A stretch of DNA of 64,000 nt from Cydia pomonella (GCF_033807575.1 NC_084705.1:15866019-15930018), one strand, 5' to 3'; shown: positions 43,601 through 57,033, numbered from the stretch's first letter. The notes: generated by a model not told the origin, from the letters alone. Program-made: numbers and translations.

Positions 43601-44267
43601 AAAGTAAGTAAAATATTATTATTACTTAGAGAATGTATAAAGTCTCTAAATGTCGAATTACAAAAAAAAAACTAAAGTAATAATAATAAAAAACACAAAC
43701 AGATAAAAAAAAATCTAAAATTATTTAGAGGTGTAAATATCTCTAAATGTCAGAATTAAATGATTTTTATCCAATTATCCTTAGAGATGTTAGAGTATCT
43801 AAGAGTCAAAATTCCGTTTAAATGAAACATACGAGAACCGAATGAGGTGTCTCACTGTATTCACATTATACTCAAGAATAAAGTTCGCTTATACAAACCA
43901 GTCTCCAGAAACAGCACCCGTTCACGAGTATGACGCGTATCTCGGCCATCGCCTCCCTCAACCTTCATTCGGGAAAGTGGCGACCCGATCAACGACGCCA
44001 CCGCAAGCAAAGACTTTTAAGCGAGCATGGCATGTTCAAGCTAACGGGTATATTAATATTTAAATACTGCCGATTGAGTTCCATTGATAACTATCGCTAT
44101 TAGTACTAGAACTATGAACGTTGGCAAGAATATCGTCTTAGGTACACTACAAGAAATAAAATAAAGAAAAAGTCCGGAACCGTCGTAGTCAGACTCGCAC
44201 TTGGCTTTTTTATTTTGGTTTCAATGAAGCTGCGCGGATTGATATTTTATGTAATTCTAGCTGTACA
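43601..44267. other. Unassigned stretch
   Basis: Repeated TCTCTAAATGTC and TTAGAG words around 43630-43800; a 73-codon chance frame at 43842-44063. Confidence 0.4.
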
Positions 44268-44345
44268 GCGAAACGGCCAAGTCACATAATTTTGACTAAG
44301 GTGTAGAGTTAGTGAAGTTAGGGTTTGTACACTTAGAAGTTTGAC
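44268..44345 (-). mobile_element. Solo arm of the 2547-2716 MITE family
   Basis: AACGGCCAAGTCACATAATT, TTGACTAAGGTGTAGAGTTA and GAAGTTAGGGTTTGTA match the complement of 2550-2622 base for base with few changes. The other arm is missing. Confidence 0.75.
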
Positions 44346-44639
44346 TCTACATGAGACCTGATGACTTTTTTTACAGTGCAAGCCTTACGGTTTTGTCTTG
44401 GCAACATTTTACATGAAAATGTTTTTGGTGGTATATTTTCCATTTATCAGTTGTACCTATAAAGTACTTGTGGAAACTTTTTTGTATCATTTTTGAATGG
44501 TCCTAGTTCTTAAGCTATCGAATTTCACCCCTTTTTACATTGACATTTGGACAAATAATGGTTGATTTACGGACTAGATGAAAGTACTAGAGCGCAATTT
44601 AAATATGGACAATATGGTTGGGAAAAGAAGGAGTAATTT

Positions 44640-44853
44640 GTAAATAAAATCCATCGTAAACGTGGTTAACGGCTCGGCTCCACCATAGTGCAAGTTGTCC
44701 AAGCACATTGTGTGTTACCGAGGGTAACATTGGGTTTTAAAGGGTCGGCAACGCGCATGTAATACCTCTGGTGTTGCAGGCGTCCATAGCCTACGGTGAC
44801 TGCTTACCATCAGGGCCGCATGCTTGTTTGCCACCGTCGTGGTATTAAAAAAA
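44640..44853 (+). mobile_element. SINE/LINE 3' end with poly(A)
   Basis: CACATTGTGTGTTACCGAGG, GGGTCGGCAACGCGCATGTA, TGCAGGCGTCCATAGCCTAC and TGCTTGTTTGCCACCGTCGT, followed by ATTAAAAAAAA, is a 3' end I recall as shared by lepidopteran SINEs and LINEs. Single copy in this window. Confidence 0.6.
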
Positions 44854-45703
44854 ACTACAATTTTTGTTTGGCCGCTAAGATTACGATTTGCAACAAAAAT
44901 CGATGTTATAGGCCGATACATGTCTGATTCAGTGAATTACATCAAATATTTGTATTTACTATACTCGTAATTGTTACCCCTAAGAGTTAGTTATTAAAAG
45001 TACCTAGACAAAACGAACACTAACATTTTTTTTATGTTTTTCATTTTTTCACTGACCGACCTTATATAATTGATTTAAAAAATCATAAATATTCCTTATA
45101 ATTGACTTGACTCTTGAAGACATTTTGTTGAACAGACCAGCGCGATTTAAAAAGTACTAAACCGATACTAATTACTTAGAACGGGTAGAATTTTACTCTT
45201 CGGTGACCTGCGTTAATAGTCTGGCTCATTTTCCTAACAAATTTCTAACGTATAGTCCATCTGGAAGAAAGCATGAAACTTGTCATACATGTAGCTTATG
45301 CAGGTAAGCAAAGAAATAAAAGCGGAAGAACTTGTTACTTGTCAAGTGGATGCTTCCTCCCCTTTTCTCCCATTTCAATGCCCCATTTTCCAATTTTTCA
45401 TTGTTTATAAAAATGGTTAAAGTTACAACAAAACATTCGTGAACAAAATATTCTGTATAACATTTTCCACAAATAGTTGCCTTAAAATCATGTAGGGTTT
45501 ATTTTTCGAATTATGTATTGTGTATGGCCTAAATTTTGACAAGATACGTTTTTCTACCTTACGATGCTGTAGCCGACATGGAAGACTTCGGCCTAGGAGA
45601 AATGTTTTATCTGTCAAAAGAAATCCTGTAAATCAACATTCCGTGCTCATTTATAGTCATAACGCATTCATAGCTTGCCTCTTGACATACCTACAAGGTG
45701 TGA
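44854..45703. other. Unassigned stretch
   Basis: No gene or repeat recognised. Confidence 0.4.
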
Positions 45704-45923
45704 CAAAAATAGTGGGGATCCGTTTAAGGGCTTATTCTGATTAGGAAAAAGCAGAAGAAAAAAATATTTGACGCAAAAAGAATTGAGACCTTTGTATGGA
45801 GAGTTTGCTGACTTGCACGACCTGCCCGATAGAAAAAAATCTCGTCAAAAATGTTTTTCTTTTACTTTTTCCTAATCAGAATAAGATAGCCGATTATGCT
45901 TAAACAGATCCCCACTATTTTTT
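45704..45923. mobile_element. Fold-back MITE, AATAGTGGGGATC ends
   Basis: CAAAAATAGTGGGGATCCGT on the left and the complement of CAGATCCCCACTATTTTTTT on the right. TTATTCTGATTAGGAAAAAG pairs with CTTTTTCCTAATCAGAATAA further in. About 220 bp, non-coding. Confidence 0.8.
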
Positions 45924-46474
45924 TGTATTTTGATGTATGGTAGAAAAAATCGCTTGTCAAAATTAAATACTGTAATTCCTAGCAACATAATTCAAAGGCA
46001 ACTTCGATTGTAGAGAATTTAACAAAAAATATATTGTTCATTGGCAGTTTTATTGTAACTTCAACCGTTTCTGTAATAACAAAGAAAAACTGTAAGATGG
46101 GACACAGAAGTGAGAAAAAGAGCCATTTTACTCGGAAACTATATGAGGTAAATATATCTATATTTTAATAAAATTTGGAACGTATGTTAAACAAAAAAAA
46201 AATCCTGGGGAACATATATCTATTAAATGAGATTTTTTTCAGTAAATAATAATATGTGACACATAAATACGATAGGTCTTTATAATTTATAATAACTTTG
46301 AGGTCTGTAAAGAGTTTTTGATTGAGTGAATATTTATGGAAAAAATCGCTTGGAAAGCGCAAAAAATATAGTTTAGATAATGAATACTTTCCACAAAAAT
46401 TGGTTTGATTATGATCGATGGAGCCATTACTGAGTTTTTCCAAAATTTCTGTTTTAATTAATGGCTTTTAGATA
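45924..46474. other. Unassigned stretch
   Basis: AT-rich; a 92-codon minus frame at 46165-46443 is low-complexity and not recognisable. Confidence 0.4.
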
Positions 46475-46580
46475 ATATATTAATTTATTTACACTTTATT
46501 GCAGAAAAGAAAACTTATCGTATAAACGACGGATTTAATGTCAAAAGGCATTCTCTATCAGTCAACCTTAAGTTAACTTT
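46475..46580 (-). mobile_element. LINE 3'-tail fragment
   Basis: Same tail as 31635-31735 (GACGGATTTAATGTCAAAAG, GCATTCTCTATCAGTCAACC). Confidence 0.65.
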
Positions 46581-48017
46581 TTATGTATTGAAGGTACGGA
46601 ACCCTTCGTGTTTTCATTTCCTACACAAACTACCGCGTACCAAGTAGTATGCTTACTTTCAGTTGGGATTGTACTTTGAGCTTACTAGTCGGAGTATAAA
46701 AAAATCTGAACCCTTGCGGTGGCCGTATCGCTATAACCTTTGACCGATCTTTGGAATCAAGTACAGATCCACTCCCTACTCCTACCAATCTTACCATACG
46801 ATGTTCACTACATCAGTCTGGCCGCGGCTGTCGAGCGCGGAGGTCGCACTGTACTTACGTCACGATAGTCCTATACATCGCAACTGCTGAAAATTCTTTT
46901 AACTTTTCCGTATTACTGAGTGTTGTGTGTGACAATGGAATTGTGTGTGAACTCTTAATGATGTTTGAATGAGTTTGTTCTAGTTTAAACCTTATTTTGT
47001 GCAAGTGCTGGGTGGATTTTAATCTTGGCCGGCTTTTTGTTGTGAGTATTATAAAAACATTAGACGTTAACACCTTACGTGACTTGTTCATTATTGTAAA
47101 TAGGTTGTTAACCTATCAGGTGACATAATATGTACCTATGGAATAAATTACTAGATTACTACGAATCTATTGATGTTTATGCTAGTAGTAGGTCAATTTT
47201 AACATAATGAAGTGCCTAGTGCATACCTAAATAAATACTCAATCAAAGTATAAACAAACTACCCACATTTTAATTTGCCATTTAAGCTTTGGTGATATTG
47301 ATGATGCATAGAAACCAACCAACTAGACACTTTAAAAGATAGGTAGACCTTAGTACCTATGTCTAAGAAATTACCGGAGATCGGTCGATCATCTTGAAGG
47401 TTGGGTTGTCATTCCGCGAAGTGTTTATACGTAGTAGTATATTATAATTACTTGCTAACAAATTAGTTACCAATACCAACTGTCATTTAACAAGCTTATA
47501 GTGCTCGGCTCGTGGAGTATATTTAAGTATGAAACATTATAGGTTTTATGATGTTTTTTTTTTTTGAGAAAATCGGAAAACATAGTTGCTACATAAAAAA
47601 AAACACTCTGTTAATGAGATAGTTAAATGAGACCTTATTGAACAGATTCTAGAAACTCTTTTACCTAACACTGTACGGCCACTTTACCTCGATAAATGAA
47701 ATGGCACGTTGACAATGACATTGAAGGCAAACAATTGTGCTTCAACCAAACGGATACTTATTGTCGTTTGTCAATAATACGCTATTTCCATAAAGCTTCA
47801 AAATTAAATCTACCGACTTAATCGACGACCGTCAATGTGGTACCTTTTAGTTAAAAACGTCACAATTGTTGACATAATAGAAAGTGTTAAACATAGTCAG
47901 TTAAATGCATGTGATGATTATTTATAGATATAATTATAATTTATTTTATTTGTTCGGTAAATAAAAACAAAAAAAGTACCTATATGAAAAGTTTTCTTAA
48001 TTTTTGTTTGTAATTTT
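46581..48017. other. Unassigned stretch
   Basis: 46800-46850 is GC-rich (CTGGCCGCGGCTGTCGAGCG) but has no recognisable frame. The rest is AT-rich. Confidence 0.4.
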
Positions 48018-48075
48018 TAGTCAGAGTTCAAGTCTCACCTAAGGCAGTAATTTTTCCACTTTTAAATTTACCTAC
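48018..48075 (+). mobile_element. tRNA-like SINE, 3' part only
   Basis: GAGTTCAAGTCTCACCTAAG (T-arm and acceptor) and GCAGTAATTTTTCCACTTTT AAATTT match the complement of 62386-62440. Confidence 0.65.
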
Positions 48076-49719
48076 CTACTAAACCTACTTGTTACTAATT
48101 TGTTCTACTTCTTCGATATCGATATCGATGGATCCGGTAGTAAGTCCATAGGATTATCGCATTTTGCATTTGCAAGTATACGCGGAACTATGCTGATAAA
48201 GAGAGTCAATGACTAAGATTACTCGATTTAGCTGATAACTCTGTGTTATAGCTAGTAGGTACCTACCTTCTTGGCGATAATCAATAATTTTGCTCACATA
48301 TATGAAAAAGTATGTAGCGTTGATAATATTACAAGTCCCTACTTAATGTTATTCCTAAGATATTTATCTACTTATTGAAGTGTTTTTAACCGACTTTTTT
48401 GTCTGAGGAAGTTCTTTGACTTTGATATGAAAATAATCCAAAGATTTCAATGTTTTTCGTACAATGTATGAAATACATATGTTTACAGAAAAGCAATTTT
48501 GTGGATTAAAAAAAAAAAATTGTAGGTATTTGTAACGAGCAAAATTACGATGTTATTATGTAAGTAGTTATACCGACTTTTTTTTCGTTTAAGGTTCAGA
48601 AAACGGAGTTTTCAAAAAGTCGCTTTTTATCCCAAAACGGCTGCCATAATTAATTAGGAATCTTTAGGCCTTTACCGACGGACTGTATTGATTAGAATCC
48701 TGAGTTTTCACTCTATAGAAAAAAATAACGAACATAGTTCTATAATGCATTTTAAAAATTTGTAAAAAAACTATGCACTAAAGCTAAAGATATGAAATTT
48801 GCTCATAAAAATCGGCATTTACAAATTTAAAATTAAATAAAATGATATCGGATCCGCGCTCCCGGGCACGCACTTCCAACTCGCTCACGCTTACACTCAG
48901 TGAAAGTGAGAGAAGAGCACGAACATACTGGGCCTTATAGCACATACAAACTATACAAAAGGGTAGGTACACACTTCTCTCTAAATTAACTACTGCAGAA
49001 ATGTTTCAAGACTAATATACCTATTTAGTAGTTATTACTTACCTACCTAAGAAGGTAATAAGTTATTGTAAAAAAAAATAGTTATAGGTACCTACGTATC
49101 TTGTTTTTGCGTTTTTTTTTTGTTTTGATCCTGACAATAATTGGTCCATCTGCTTAAAGGAGCTCACTGGTATCATAAATTATTAAGGACCAGGCAAAAG
49201 AAGACAAACAAAGTCAAAATAAATGGTGTGGGGAGGGGAATTACTGATTTGCTTTCAACAGCCGTTTGGCCTTGGCTCGGCAGGTTTATTGTTATGGAGA
49301 ACAAAGAAGTTAAGCAAAAACGTGTACCTATAAACGTGCAAGTTTAAACACAAAACCTAGCTCCGATTAACCAACAAAATATATTGCGGTATGAAAGAGG
49401 AAAAAATATTTAATTTCTCATGCTCTGAAAGTGGGTCGTTATTGTTCTAAAAAGTGTGCAGATAGTGTGCTCTAGAGCACTGTACTTTCTTAGTATGTTT
49501 TATCTTTTTTTTACTATAAGCAATTAATATTTTGATTTCAAATGATTTTGCTGTATAATTTCATAAATAACGATAGGTTTACCTAAATTGTTAATTGAAA
49601 GTACCGTCATGAAGACGAGAAGTACTACTGAAGTTTATACTTAGCCGTGTTTTTTAAATGCACATGTATTATACTTTCTTCGTACATATTCAAAATGAAA
49701 AGTGCAGTGTTAAACTCGG
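48076..49719. other. Unassigned stretch
   Basis: Short palindrome CGATATCGATATCGAT at 48117. Two similar starts CCGACTTTTTTGTC / CCGACTTTTTTTTCG (48390, 48573) suggest an old local duplication. No gene. Confidence 0.4.
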
Positions 49720-49770
49720 ATGAAAGGCACCATTTCATCCCTTGGTTAACAATCCACTATTTGTTTGACG
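49720..49770 (-). repeat. Internal piece of the GGTTCCGTA repeat
   Basis: CGGATGAAAGGCACCATTTCATCCCTTGGTTAACAATCCACTAT equals 35617-35660 with few changes. Confidence 0.6.
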
Positions 49771-49830
49771 TTAAACAATAGGTACTCGAATGATATGTAC
49801 TTATCTATTAAATTACGGGTATCGAAATAT

Positions 49831-50062
49831 AATTTACAGTACATATGGTGCTACTTTACCGCACTAGTGCGTAAATTAGCATATTACGTTACTGTGTCGA
49901 ACATTTAAAGGGCCATATGTACTGTAAAACGTTGTACGATACATGTGCGAATAGATAATTCGCAACTCGTGTCGATTTAAAACACTCCCTTCGGTCGTGT
50001 TTTAATTTATCGCCACTCGTTTTCCTATTTTTCGCACTAGTATCGTAATGTACTAATATCTA
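49831..50062 (+). repeat. GTACATATGG dispersed repeat, best copy
   Basis: TTTACAGTACATATGGTGCT, CCGCACTAGTGCGTAAATTA, GGCCATATGTACTGTAAAAC, AATTCGCAACTCGTGTCGAT and ATCGTAATGTACTAAT. Contains the inverted pair ACAGTACATATGG / CCATATGTACTGT. Other copies: 7160-7378, 63715-63828, part at 6250. Confidence 0.75.
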
Positions 50063-50154
50063 TCAATTCGAAGCAATTAAATTATGTATAGACTTTAACA
50101 CAATCTATTTTTCTTATTAACGATTCGTAGTTAAGCGAATAAATGCACGCCGCA

Positions 50155-50235
50155 AACAGCAGCAGTCGGCCGCTGCAGTAATGTCGCAACGGTAGTGCAG
50201 CTGCAGTTGGAAATGGACTGTCACCTTTATTGTCG
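50155..50235. repeat. Right end of the CAG/CTG-rich MITE family
   Basis: GCAGCAGTCGGCCGCTGCAG, GGTAGTGCAGCTGCAGTTGG and a final GTCACCTTTA correspond to the right end of 1925-2306. Confidence 0.5.
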
Positions 50236-51534
50236 ATTTTGACAGGTTAAGCATCGAAGGCCTGTACCTATCCGGCATTCAGCCACGATTGAAAATTGTG
50301 TAAAATATTGGATTGAAAATTATATTAAACGGCTATCTATTAAATTAAACAAATTAAATATTTATAACCATACACAAAAAAATATTAATAAACGACAGTA
50401 CTTTAAAAGTAAAACTTATTTATGCCTACTTGAAAACAAAACGATACGCCTGAAGCGTAATGAAAAAAAAAAAAACGATTTCTCCCGTGGGTATAATGTA
50501 CCTAGCTCATTCCATCTCAGTATGGTGGCATACAATAACACCGTTTACGAGCGAGTGTGATGAAAATATATGTTTTCGTACAAGTTGGAGTTTAGAGTAC
50601 AATATCACAATCAGTGACTCTTAACACACTGTCATGGGAAAATTTATAAATTTACACAAATTGGTGGCAAATCTCCTTGTAGCGAAAAACAAGCAACGAA
50701 AAAATTCCAGATTATTTTGTTCGGGAGGATAAAAAGGTTTTATGAGATCGTAAAAAGCAGATCTTTCTTCTAGGGCTGTCCTGACAAAATATCAACATTG
50801 GAGCGGTTACTGTTGATTGTATAGTCAGTTGTAATACTATGAAATGTTGTTGAGATATAGGTATAGGATAAAAAAAAATTGGCTTCGGAACTTCTAGTGT
50901 TTTTGTATGTACATTTATATATATGTACATGCAAACCAATTATTGTAAAAAAAAAACATATTTACTATTAGAGACTTCTTTGGAGATGGAGAATGATTGT
51001 TTGACAAAACAAGTTCAAGTTTTTTGATAAGTTATACTTATTACTATGTATAAAATAATAGTATAGATCATCCAGTTGTCGATGTCTGTAAAAATTACAT
51101 AGGTAGTATTTTAAATAAATATTTTTCATAAAATCGGATTCCCCGATTTTTGGTAATCTTACACACAATTTTACGAAGTAATCCGTGTGGTTGACATGGA
51201 GGGTTATGCAGATCAAGCTCCCAATAGCATATTATCGTGGCCGAAGGGCGGGTCCTCGCTCCCAGGTAACGGGAGGTCACGCATGTAATATGAAGTCTTT
51301 GTGCCTACATCCCAACTCAATGTAATCTGGCTTCCGAACGTAGGCGCACCGCGGAATACTTAAGTGGCCTTAAAATGAGTACATGTTTTCGGGATAACAC
51401 CGTTCGTTTAGCGTAGATCTTTGTAAGTTAACATCTGCCTTTAATACCTTCTTTTAAGCTTTATCTAATTCCATATTGAGTTATTTGATTTCCGGCTAAA
51501 ATTCTTTTAAGCCTTCATTAGTTTTCGAGGATAA
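50236..51534. other. Unassigned stretch
   Basis: 51230-51360 is less AT-rich and open on the minus strand for about 60 codons (C-Q-P-H-G-L-L-R-K-I...), with no domain I know. No second copy. Confidence 0.4.
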
Positions 51535-51913
51535 TAGTATTTTATGCAACCGTTGTATAAGAAGGGTCAAAAAAGGCGAGTGGCGTTAGTTACAATGTGA
51601 GCCAAAGCCGAAGGCGTAGGCTAAATTACAGGTGTCACATGCGTGTTTCTGACTTATGAAGCAGTTGTTTCTACTATTCAACCAAATTAATATTTTGTAA
51701 GTTGGCAGGAATGCACTTAGTTTGTAATCGTACTTATTAATTTTGATTTTGTTAGCTTGCCAGATATTAATCGCAGTAACGTTATAGCGATTTTAAAGCA
51801 CAAGTGCTGTTATAAGGAAAAGACAATATAGATCTTTCTTCATACCTTTTATGTATGTTCTTATATTCGTGTTTATGAATGTATAAATGACAGATAACAG
51901 TAGAGGAACAATA
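51535..51913 (+). repeat. 57-kb composite repeat, shorter copy
   Basis: Aligns with 57105-57815: GTTGTATAAGAAGGGTCAAA, GCCGAAGGCGTAGGC, GGTGTCACATGCGTGTTTCT, ATTAATCGCAGTAACGTTAT and GACAGATAACAGTAGAGGAA. It lacks the 57.20-57.53 kb block and the left inverted end. Confidence 0.75.
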
Positions 51914-51921
51914 TATTAAAA

Positions 51922-52052
51922 CAGGGATCGGAAACCGGTATTTTTTGTATGGGAACGAAAACGGTATTTTTTCGTTTTGTATTTGGAGTATAAAATAAAC
52001 CGAAATATATGTTTATTTCAGAGTTTTTCCAAAAAACCGGTTCCGATCCCTG
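51922..52052. mobile_element. hAT-type MITE with perfect 8-bp target duplication
   Basis: Begins CAGGGATCGGAAACCGG and ends CCGGTTCCGATCCCTG, inverted repeats of 16-17 bp. TATTAAAA stands on both sides (51914-51921 and 52053-52060). An 8-bp duplication and CAGGG-type ends are standard for hAT elements. 131 bp, with no transposase; needs one in trans. Confidence 0.92.
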
Positions 52053-52060
52053 TATTAAAA

Positions 52061-55000
52061 TATAACGTCAACCCAATGTGTAATGGCAACTGGCGAGAAC
52101 CCGAAGGCAGAGTACCCTTGTCAAGGCCCTTAATCCTTTACAAAAGTAGTAAATTTCAATCGTTTCTTTTAAAACGTTTCTTGTCAATGTTCTTCAGTGG
52201 TGAATAACATTTATATATTTTCCGCGACCAAATATTCCAGACGTCACGTCTTCACAAGAGGACTGACAACTTGCAAAATCCAAGTCAAAATCTATCTCGA
52301 CTTATGGTAAGTAAAACGTTACTCATGTATATTTTATCGCAATGAATAAACCATCGGAATTTTTGATAGTCGAAAGAGCTATGGACGATATGCGTTTTTG
52401 TAGAATTGGAGTTGCGTAACAGTTAAAGGAAAGTAAATAGGAAAAATAAGATCACTTAACCTTAACTTTCAACACTTTTAAATAATACAATAATAATAAT
52501 AAATGGATAATATAGCGAATAATAATAATAATAATTTCTCATATAAACCATTCAATGCAATATTTAGGCAAAAACAAAGCGCTGCCGTTCGTTTTCATCT
52601 GAGTCGCTATGTTGGTAATAGGGAGTAGGGGAAATCGAAACGTTACAGATTTTGATCAAATAACTTTACGAGTAGGTACGCTTAAAGCAAGGGTCGTGAT
52701 TACATGCACATCGTTGAACTAAGAGTAATGGAAATAATTAAGAACGTAAGGTGATTACGAATGTTGGAATGTTCTTCGTTCCCAATCACCCAAAGTATAT
52801 GTAGTCAAAAAGATCGAAATTATAGAAGTAGTATATGGTATATACTTAGTAGAAAATGCTGAAATATTAGTCCGAAAAATAATGATGTTAAAAAAGATAG
52901 TAAAAAAACAATTGCCGAAGTGTCTAGGTATGGGTAATCGTGAGCGCAGCTTTCGAATCCGGCTCATTTGCGCTTATGAATGTGATTAGAAATCCTTTAT
53001 ACCTATCACAATTGGGTACTTGACATATGATGAATATTATAACAAAATTTAGCTAAATGGATAGAAAATGAGTCATCCATTATAAAAAAGTGGAATTTAA
53101 AAATTATATTGAGGTTAAAAAAATACAAGGCCCCATAGTCTCAATTTTTTTTTTTACTTTCAAACCAAATAAGAAAATAGTACCATTCGATTCCTTACAT
53201 TTTATTGAAAAATAAATGGTATAACAACTGGACACATAAACGCAATATTTCAGGTAGTCAAAATGATAATTCCCTTGATCTTCCATACATTTAGGACAGA
53301 ATAATATAACGTGACATCACATTACAATATCATTCTGTTAGAGGCTTTTCAATCGTCGAGTGCAAGCGTCAGACTTTAACTCTCATTTCTGACCTTTGTG
53401 TCTCCCCTATATTTATTATTATCAGTAAAGCATAGGTAGACGTGTTGATTATATACCGAACCAATATTTATACAAATAATACAGCGTTGCTAATTTAGTT
53501 TGTTCAGACACGTTTTAAAATTATAATAAATTTATCTTCTTTTAAAAACTGTTAAATAATACCGCTAATGTAGTAAACCGCGTCAAAATTAGTCTAAATA
53601 GCAAGCCATTTTTTTATTACAACAGAAATAATTTATGTGTAGGTAGGTATTTATAAATAACATCAGATTCTTGTTACATTACAAAAGCAGGAGCTTCTTT
53701 AGATGGATTGGCTAATTAATGGTTAATACAACACGTATTTCTTGCTTCTATTAGCTTAATCGAAAAATTCCCTTGACGTACCCTGATATAATTGGTTTAA
53801 AATTAGAAGCTTTACATCAGGGTAGAAGATGTTGGCTTACATTGGATTAATCTTACGTTATGATTGTATGTAGGTACATTAACATAATTAATAACGTTAT
53901 TATATCGATAATAAATAATAAAGGGAAGACGAAATAGTGATACGTTATGAACGGAATTTCAAGTACCTACAAAAAAAGTATAACGTATTAATATCATTTT
54001 TTTATAAAGTTATATAGGTCTGAAGTTAGTTCCGCGACGAGTTTTTAGGGTACACCCTGTAAGATACGTGTGGGAATTAAATTGTCTAAAATTAAACAAA
54101 CCCTAAACTCAAACGAGGAAATATTTGTTTTTATAATAGGTACTTTAATAAAATGTATACAGTACCTAAGCATATCTTGTGTATACTTTTAATACCTATG
54201 TTGTTTGTCTTTTCTAATTAAAGTTCTCGTTTTATAACCCCTTTCCCAATACAAAGTTTTGAGAATTATTTTAACTTTAATCTGAGTTCTGCTAGTCTGT
54301 TATTGTGCCTGATATTTAACTCCAACAGAATTCTACAGTATCTAACTAAACCTAAAGCAATTACTCGAACCCGTTAATGTTTAGGTTATGCTAAGCAAAT
54401 GTTACTTTGGGTTCAACCCCGAAAAAAAAATTTGCCATCCCATAGGAAATTTCAACATCAGACTAGCAAAATGTTTCATACATCCACAGTCAAATCTTTT
54501 TTCGCCATTTCGGGGTTCTTCCCATACTAATAATCGTTCACTAAGACCTAAACGGATTTGAGTAATTACTTTAAATTCAGTTACATGCTGTATTTTCAGG
54601 ATTTAAACAAAAACATCTTGCTATACGTTTTCTGCTCGCAAGTTCACTATTATAGCTAATCCTATGCTGAAAGAAAATCTATGTTTTTTTAATCGTTTCT
54701 TTTTTTTGAAACCCTATACATGTAAGAATAAATATGTTCTTTCATCACTGAGGCAGCAGTAATTCATTTTGTACTTTTAAGTTCAATGAATTTCTTTTGT
54801 GTTTTGTTGTACTTATACCTTACAAGTTTTGTTTTCCATTTTGTTGAAAGCAGCCACTCTATCAGTGTTACCTACTTTCGTGACTAAGTTTATATGTAGG
54901 TATGTATGTGAAGTACATTATTGTCAATCTATGGAGTGATAGATGTTTTCTGATGAGGTGAATACCTGAGAATGAGTATTCACCAGGGCGTAGCTCTGCT

Positions 55001-55749
55001 TGCTGAAGCCTAACAAAATTACTGACCTGCATTTGATATTTACGTAAAAAATATGATTAGGCGATAATAAATTTAAAAAAAAAGTTCTTATGTACTACGT
55101 AAATAAATGGTTTCTTGTTGTAGGTAGGTACTTATCATCAAGTAGATAACACATTCATTGCCAGTGCTACAAGTGTAGCTGAGAACGCGTTTTATTCCCG
55201 ATTGCAGTCAAAAGCGCCTACGAAAATAGAGCCCGACAGGACAGTAGAAAAAAAAAACAAATATTCTTGTTCTTTAATGAATAACCTTGTTGTTGTGAAT
55301 AAAAAGCAATTTTAGAGAGTTACTCTCACTTACTTTGTTTTAAAACTTCGACAACGTTGTTTTATAACAAGTGTGTTAAAAAAAACAAGCGTGGGAGTGT
55401 AATATAAGTTGTAGGTACTCCTAACAATCGGCCATTGATTGATGGGATTGCCGATGGACTGAAATTAAGGGCAATGGCAGCCCATATGGATAATCCACCC
55501 CAGTATCTGATATACGGCGCGAGAGCTGGTCAAATGTGGATACAAGAACAGCTGCAGGAGCCGTTGTTCTTCATGCGGTAACGACACTAACGCCATTTAT
55601 CAAGGTTGTCGACATTAGTATCTGTCCGTGAGTGTACCAAGCCTTGAGTATCAGTATGTTTTTTAAATATACATACGCCCAGTACCAGAAGAAACTGAAT
55701 GGGATGAGAAGAAAACGATTTAACAGTACTTTCTTCCGAAACTAATATT
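52061..55749. other. Long unassigned stretch
   Basis: 3.7 kb with no gene, no long inverted repeat and no second copies noticed. Short AAT runs at 52490-52530. Very AT-rich throughout. Confidence 0.4.
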
Positions 55750-56420
55750 ATTTATTAATAAAGGGCAGCCTGTGGCGAGCTCTTGGGGAGTAACGACCCC
55801 ACTGACCCAAGAGATCCCGAGAGTCGGTCAGGGGCTCCGTCTCCGGCATGTCTTTGTCGTTTGCAGTGGGCCCCAAGGGGACCCGTAGGACTCCCAGCTC
55901 TGGCTTGCCTTGATTGGCTGTCGAGAGAGGAGTTGTTATAGCTAATATGCTCCAGGGGTGGAAGTGAAAGATGCATAAGAGGCGAGTTGTTACAGTAGCT
56001 GTTAACAGCCACTGGGTAGAAAACGACGCACACCTCTCGATTGCCCTGAGCCGCTCACATCGGTGTTGCTCCTCATCGTCTTTACGACGGTAGTTTCGGC
56101 AGGCAATCGAGAGGTGAGCCTGCCTCCATAACGTGTAAAAACATTGTTATGGCAGGTGTCCGGACTCCAGATCTGTCAGCAATAGCCCAATCTTTTGGCC
56201 AGCCAAACTTCAACACCAGCGGAACTTTTCTTCTACACCGTATTTACAATAGCTCCTATGCCAGCTGGGACCGATTTACGGGTATCTATTTGTACCCGTG
56301 AATGGATTCTAGCTGGTGTATTATATAACATGAAACTGGTCTGAAAGGGCCGCTGTTCTCTTGGCTTCGGCCCCACCCATGCCTCCCAAAGGTCCGGGAC
56401 CACATGGTCTCGAGATATGA
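55750..56420 (-). mobile_element. Unclassified retroelement-like repeat, GC-richer
   Basis: CAGCCTGTGGCGAGCTCTTG, AACGACCCCACTGACCCAAG, GGCAATCGAGAGGTGAGCCT, GGACCGATTTACGGGTATCT and CCCAAAGGTCCGGGACCACA are, as I recall, a lepidopteran non-LTR 3' region in reverse. A fragment is at 8215-8470. CTCTCGATTGCC (56034-56045) and GGCAATCGAGAG (56102-56113) are inverted. No reverse transcriptase is visible. Confidence 0.55.
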
Positions 56421-57033
56421 AAAGACATACAAATAGGTTATCAAAATGTAAATAAGTATTTAATAGTATTAAGTCAGGTTTAAGACTAGCAAGTTTTTTT
56501 TAAGGTAATATTTTACATAATGCACTTTTGGGTACCTACCCGCGTTATTTATCGATCAATCGACCAAATCAAAAACCACACTCGATACCATACCGTAAGC
56601 GTATGTGTGGAAACATTTTTATCATAATTTTCCCTAAAGCCTCCACGGGTAATTCATTCTCGCCTTCGAATCAAAAAACGATTTCTAAGCAGAATCAAAA
56701 CAGCTTGATTTTCGTAAATTGGATTGGAAAGGAAGAACTTTGCTCAGTTATTGCTATGCGAATGCTAAAATTATTCATGGCTTGTAGGTACTTAATGAAA
56801 AGCGTAAATAACATCACGAAGTTTATAAATAATAAACGTGGCGTTACGAGGGCTCCGTATGGAATGTGCAATTTGTGCCTTGAAAGCGTGGCGCCTTTTA
56901 ATGAATGAATTCGCTCACTTGGGGATACGTCATGCGGTTACCATACAAATGGTAAGGATCGGAAGCTATGACATGTTTTGTTATAATTTCTAATCAGTTT
57001 CTAACGTAAAATGGAACGTTATCTAACGTTTAA
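56421..57033. other. Unassigned stretch with a 126-codon open frame
   Basis: A forward frame, open 56528-56908, has no ATG near its start, no recognised domain and ordinary AT-rich composition. The protein would be rich in N, K and I. Unsupported as a gene. Confidence 0.3.

Noticed and set aside
51095..51280. 61-codon minus frame in a GC-richer patch
   Set aside because: No domain, no splice-like borders, no second copy.
56528..56908. 126-codon forward open frame
   Set aside because: No start ATG nearby, no domain, low-complexity K/N/I composition, no splice or repeat support. Long frames of this size are expected by chance in 64 kb on six frames.
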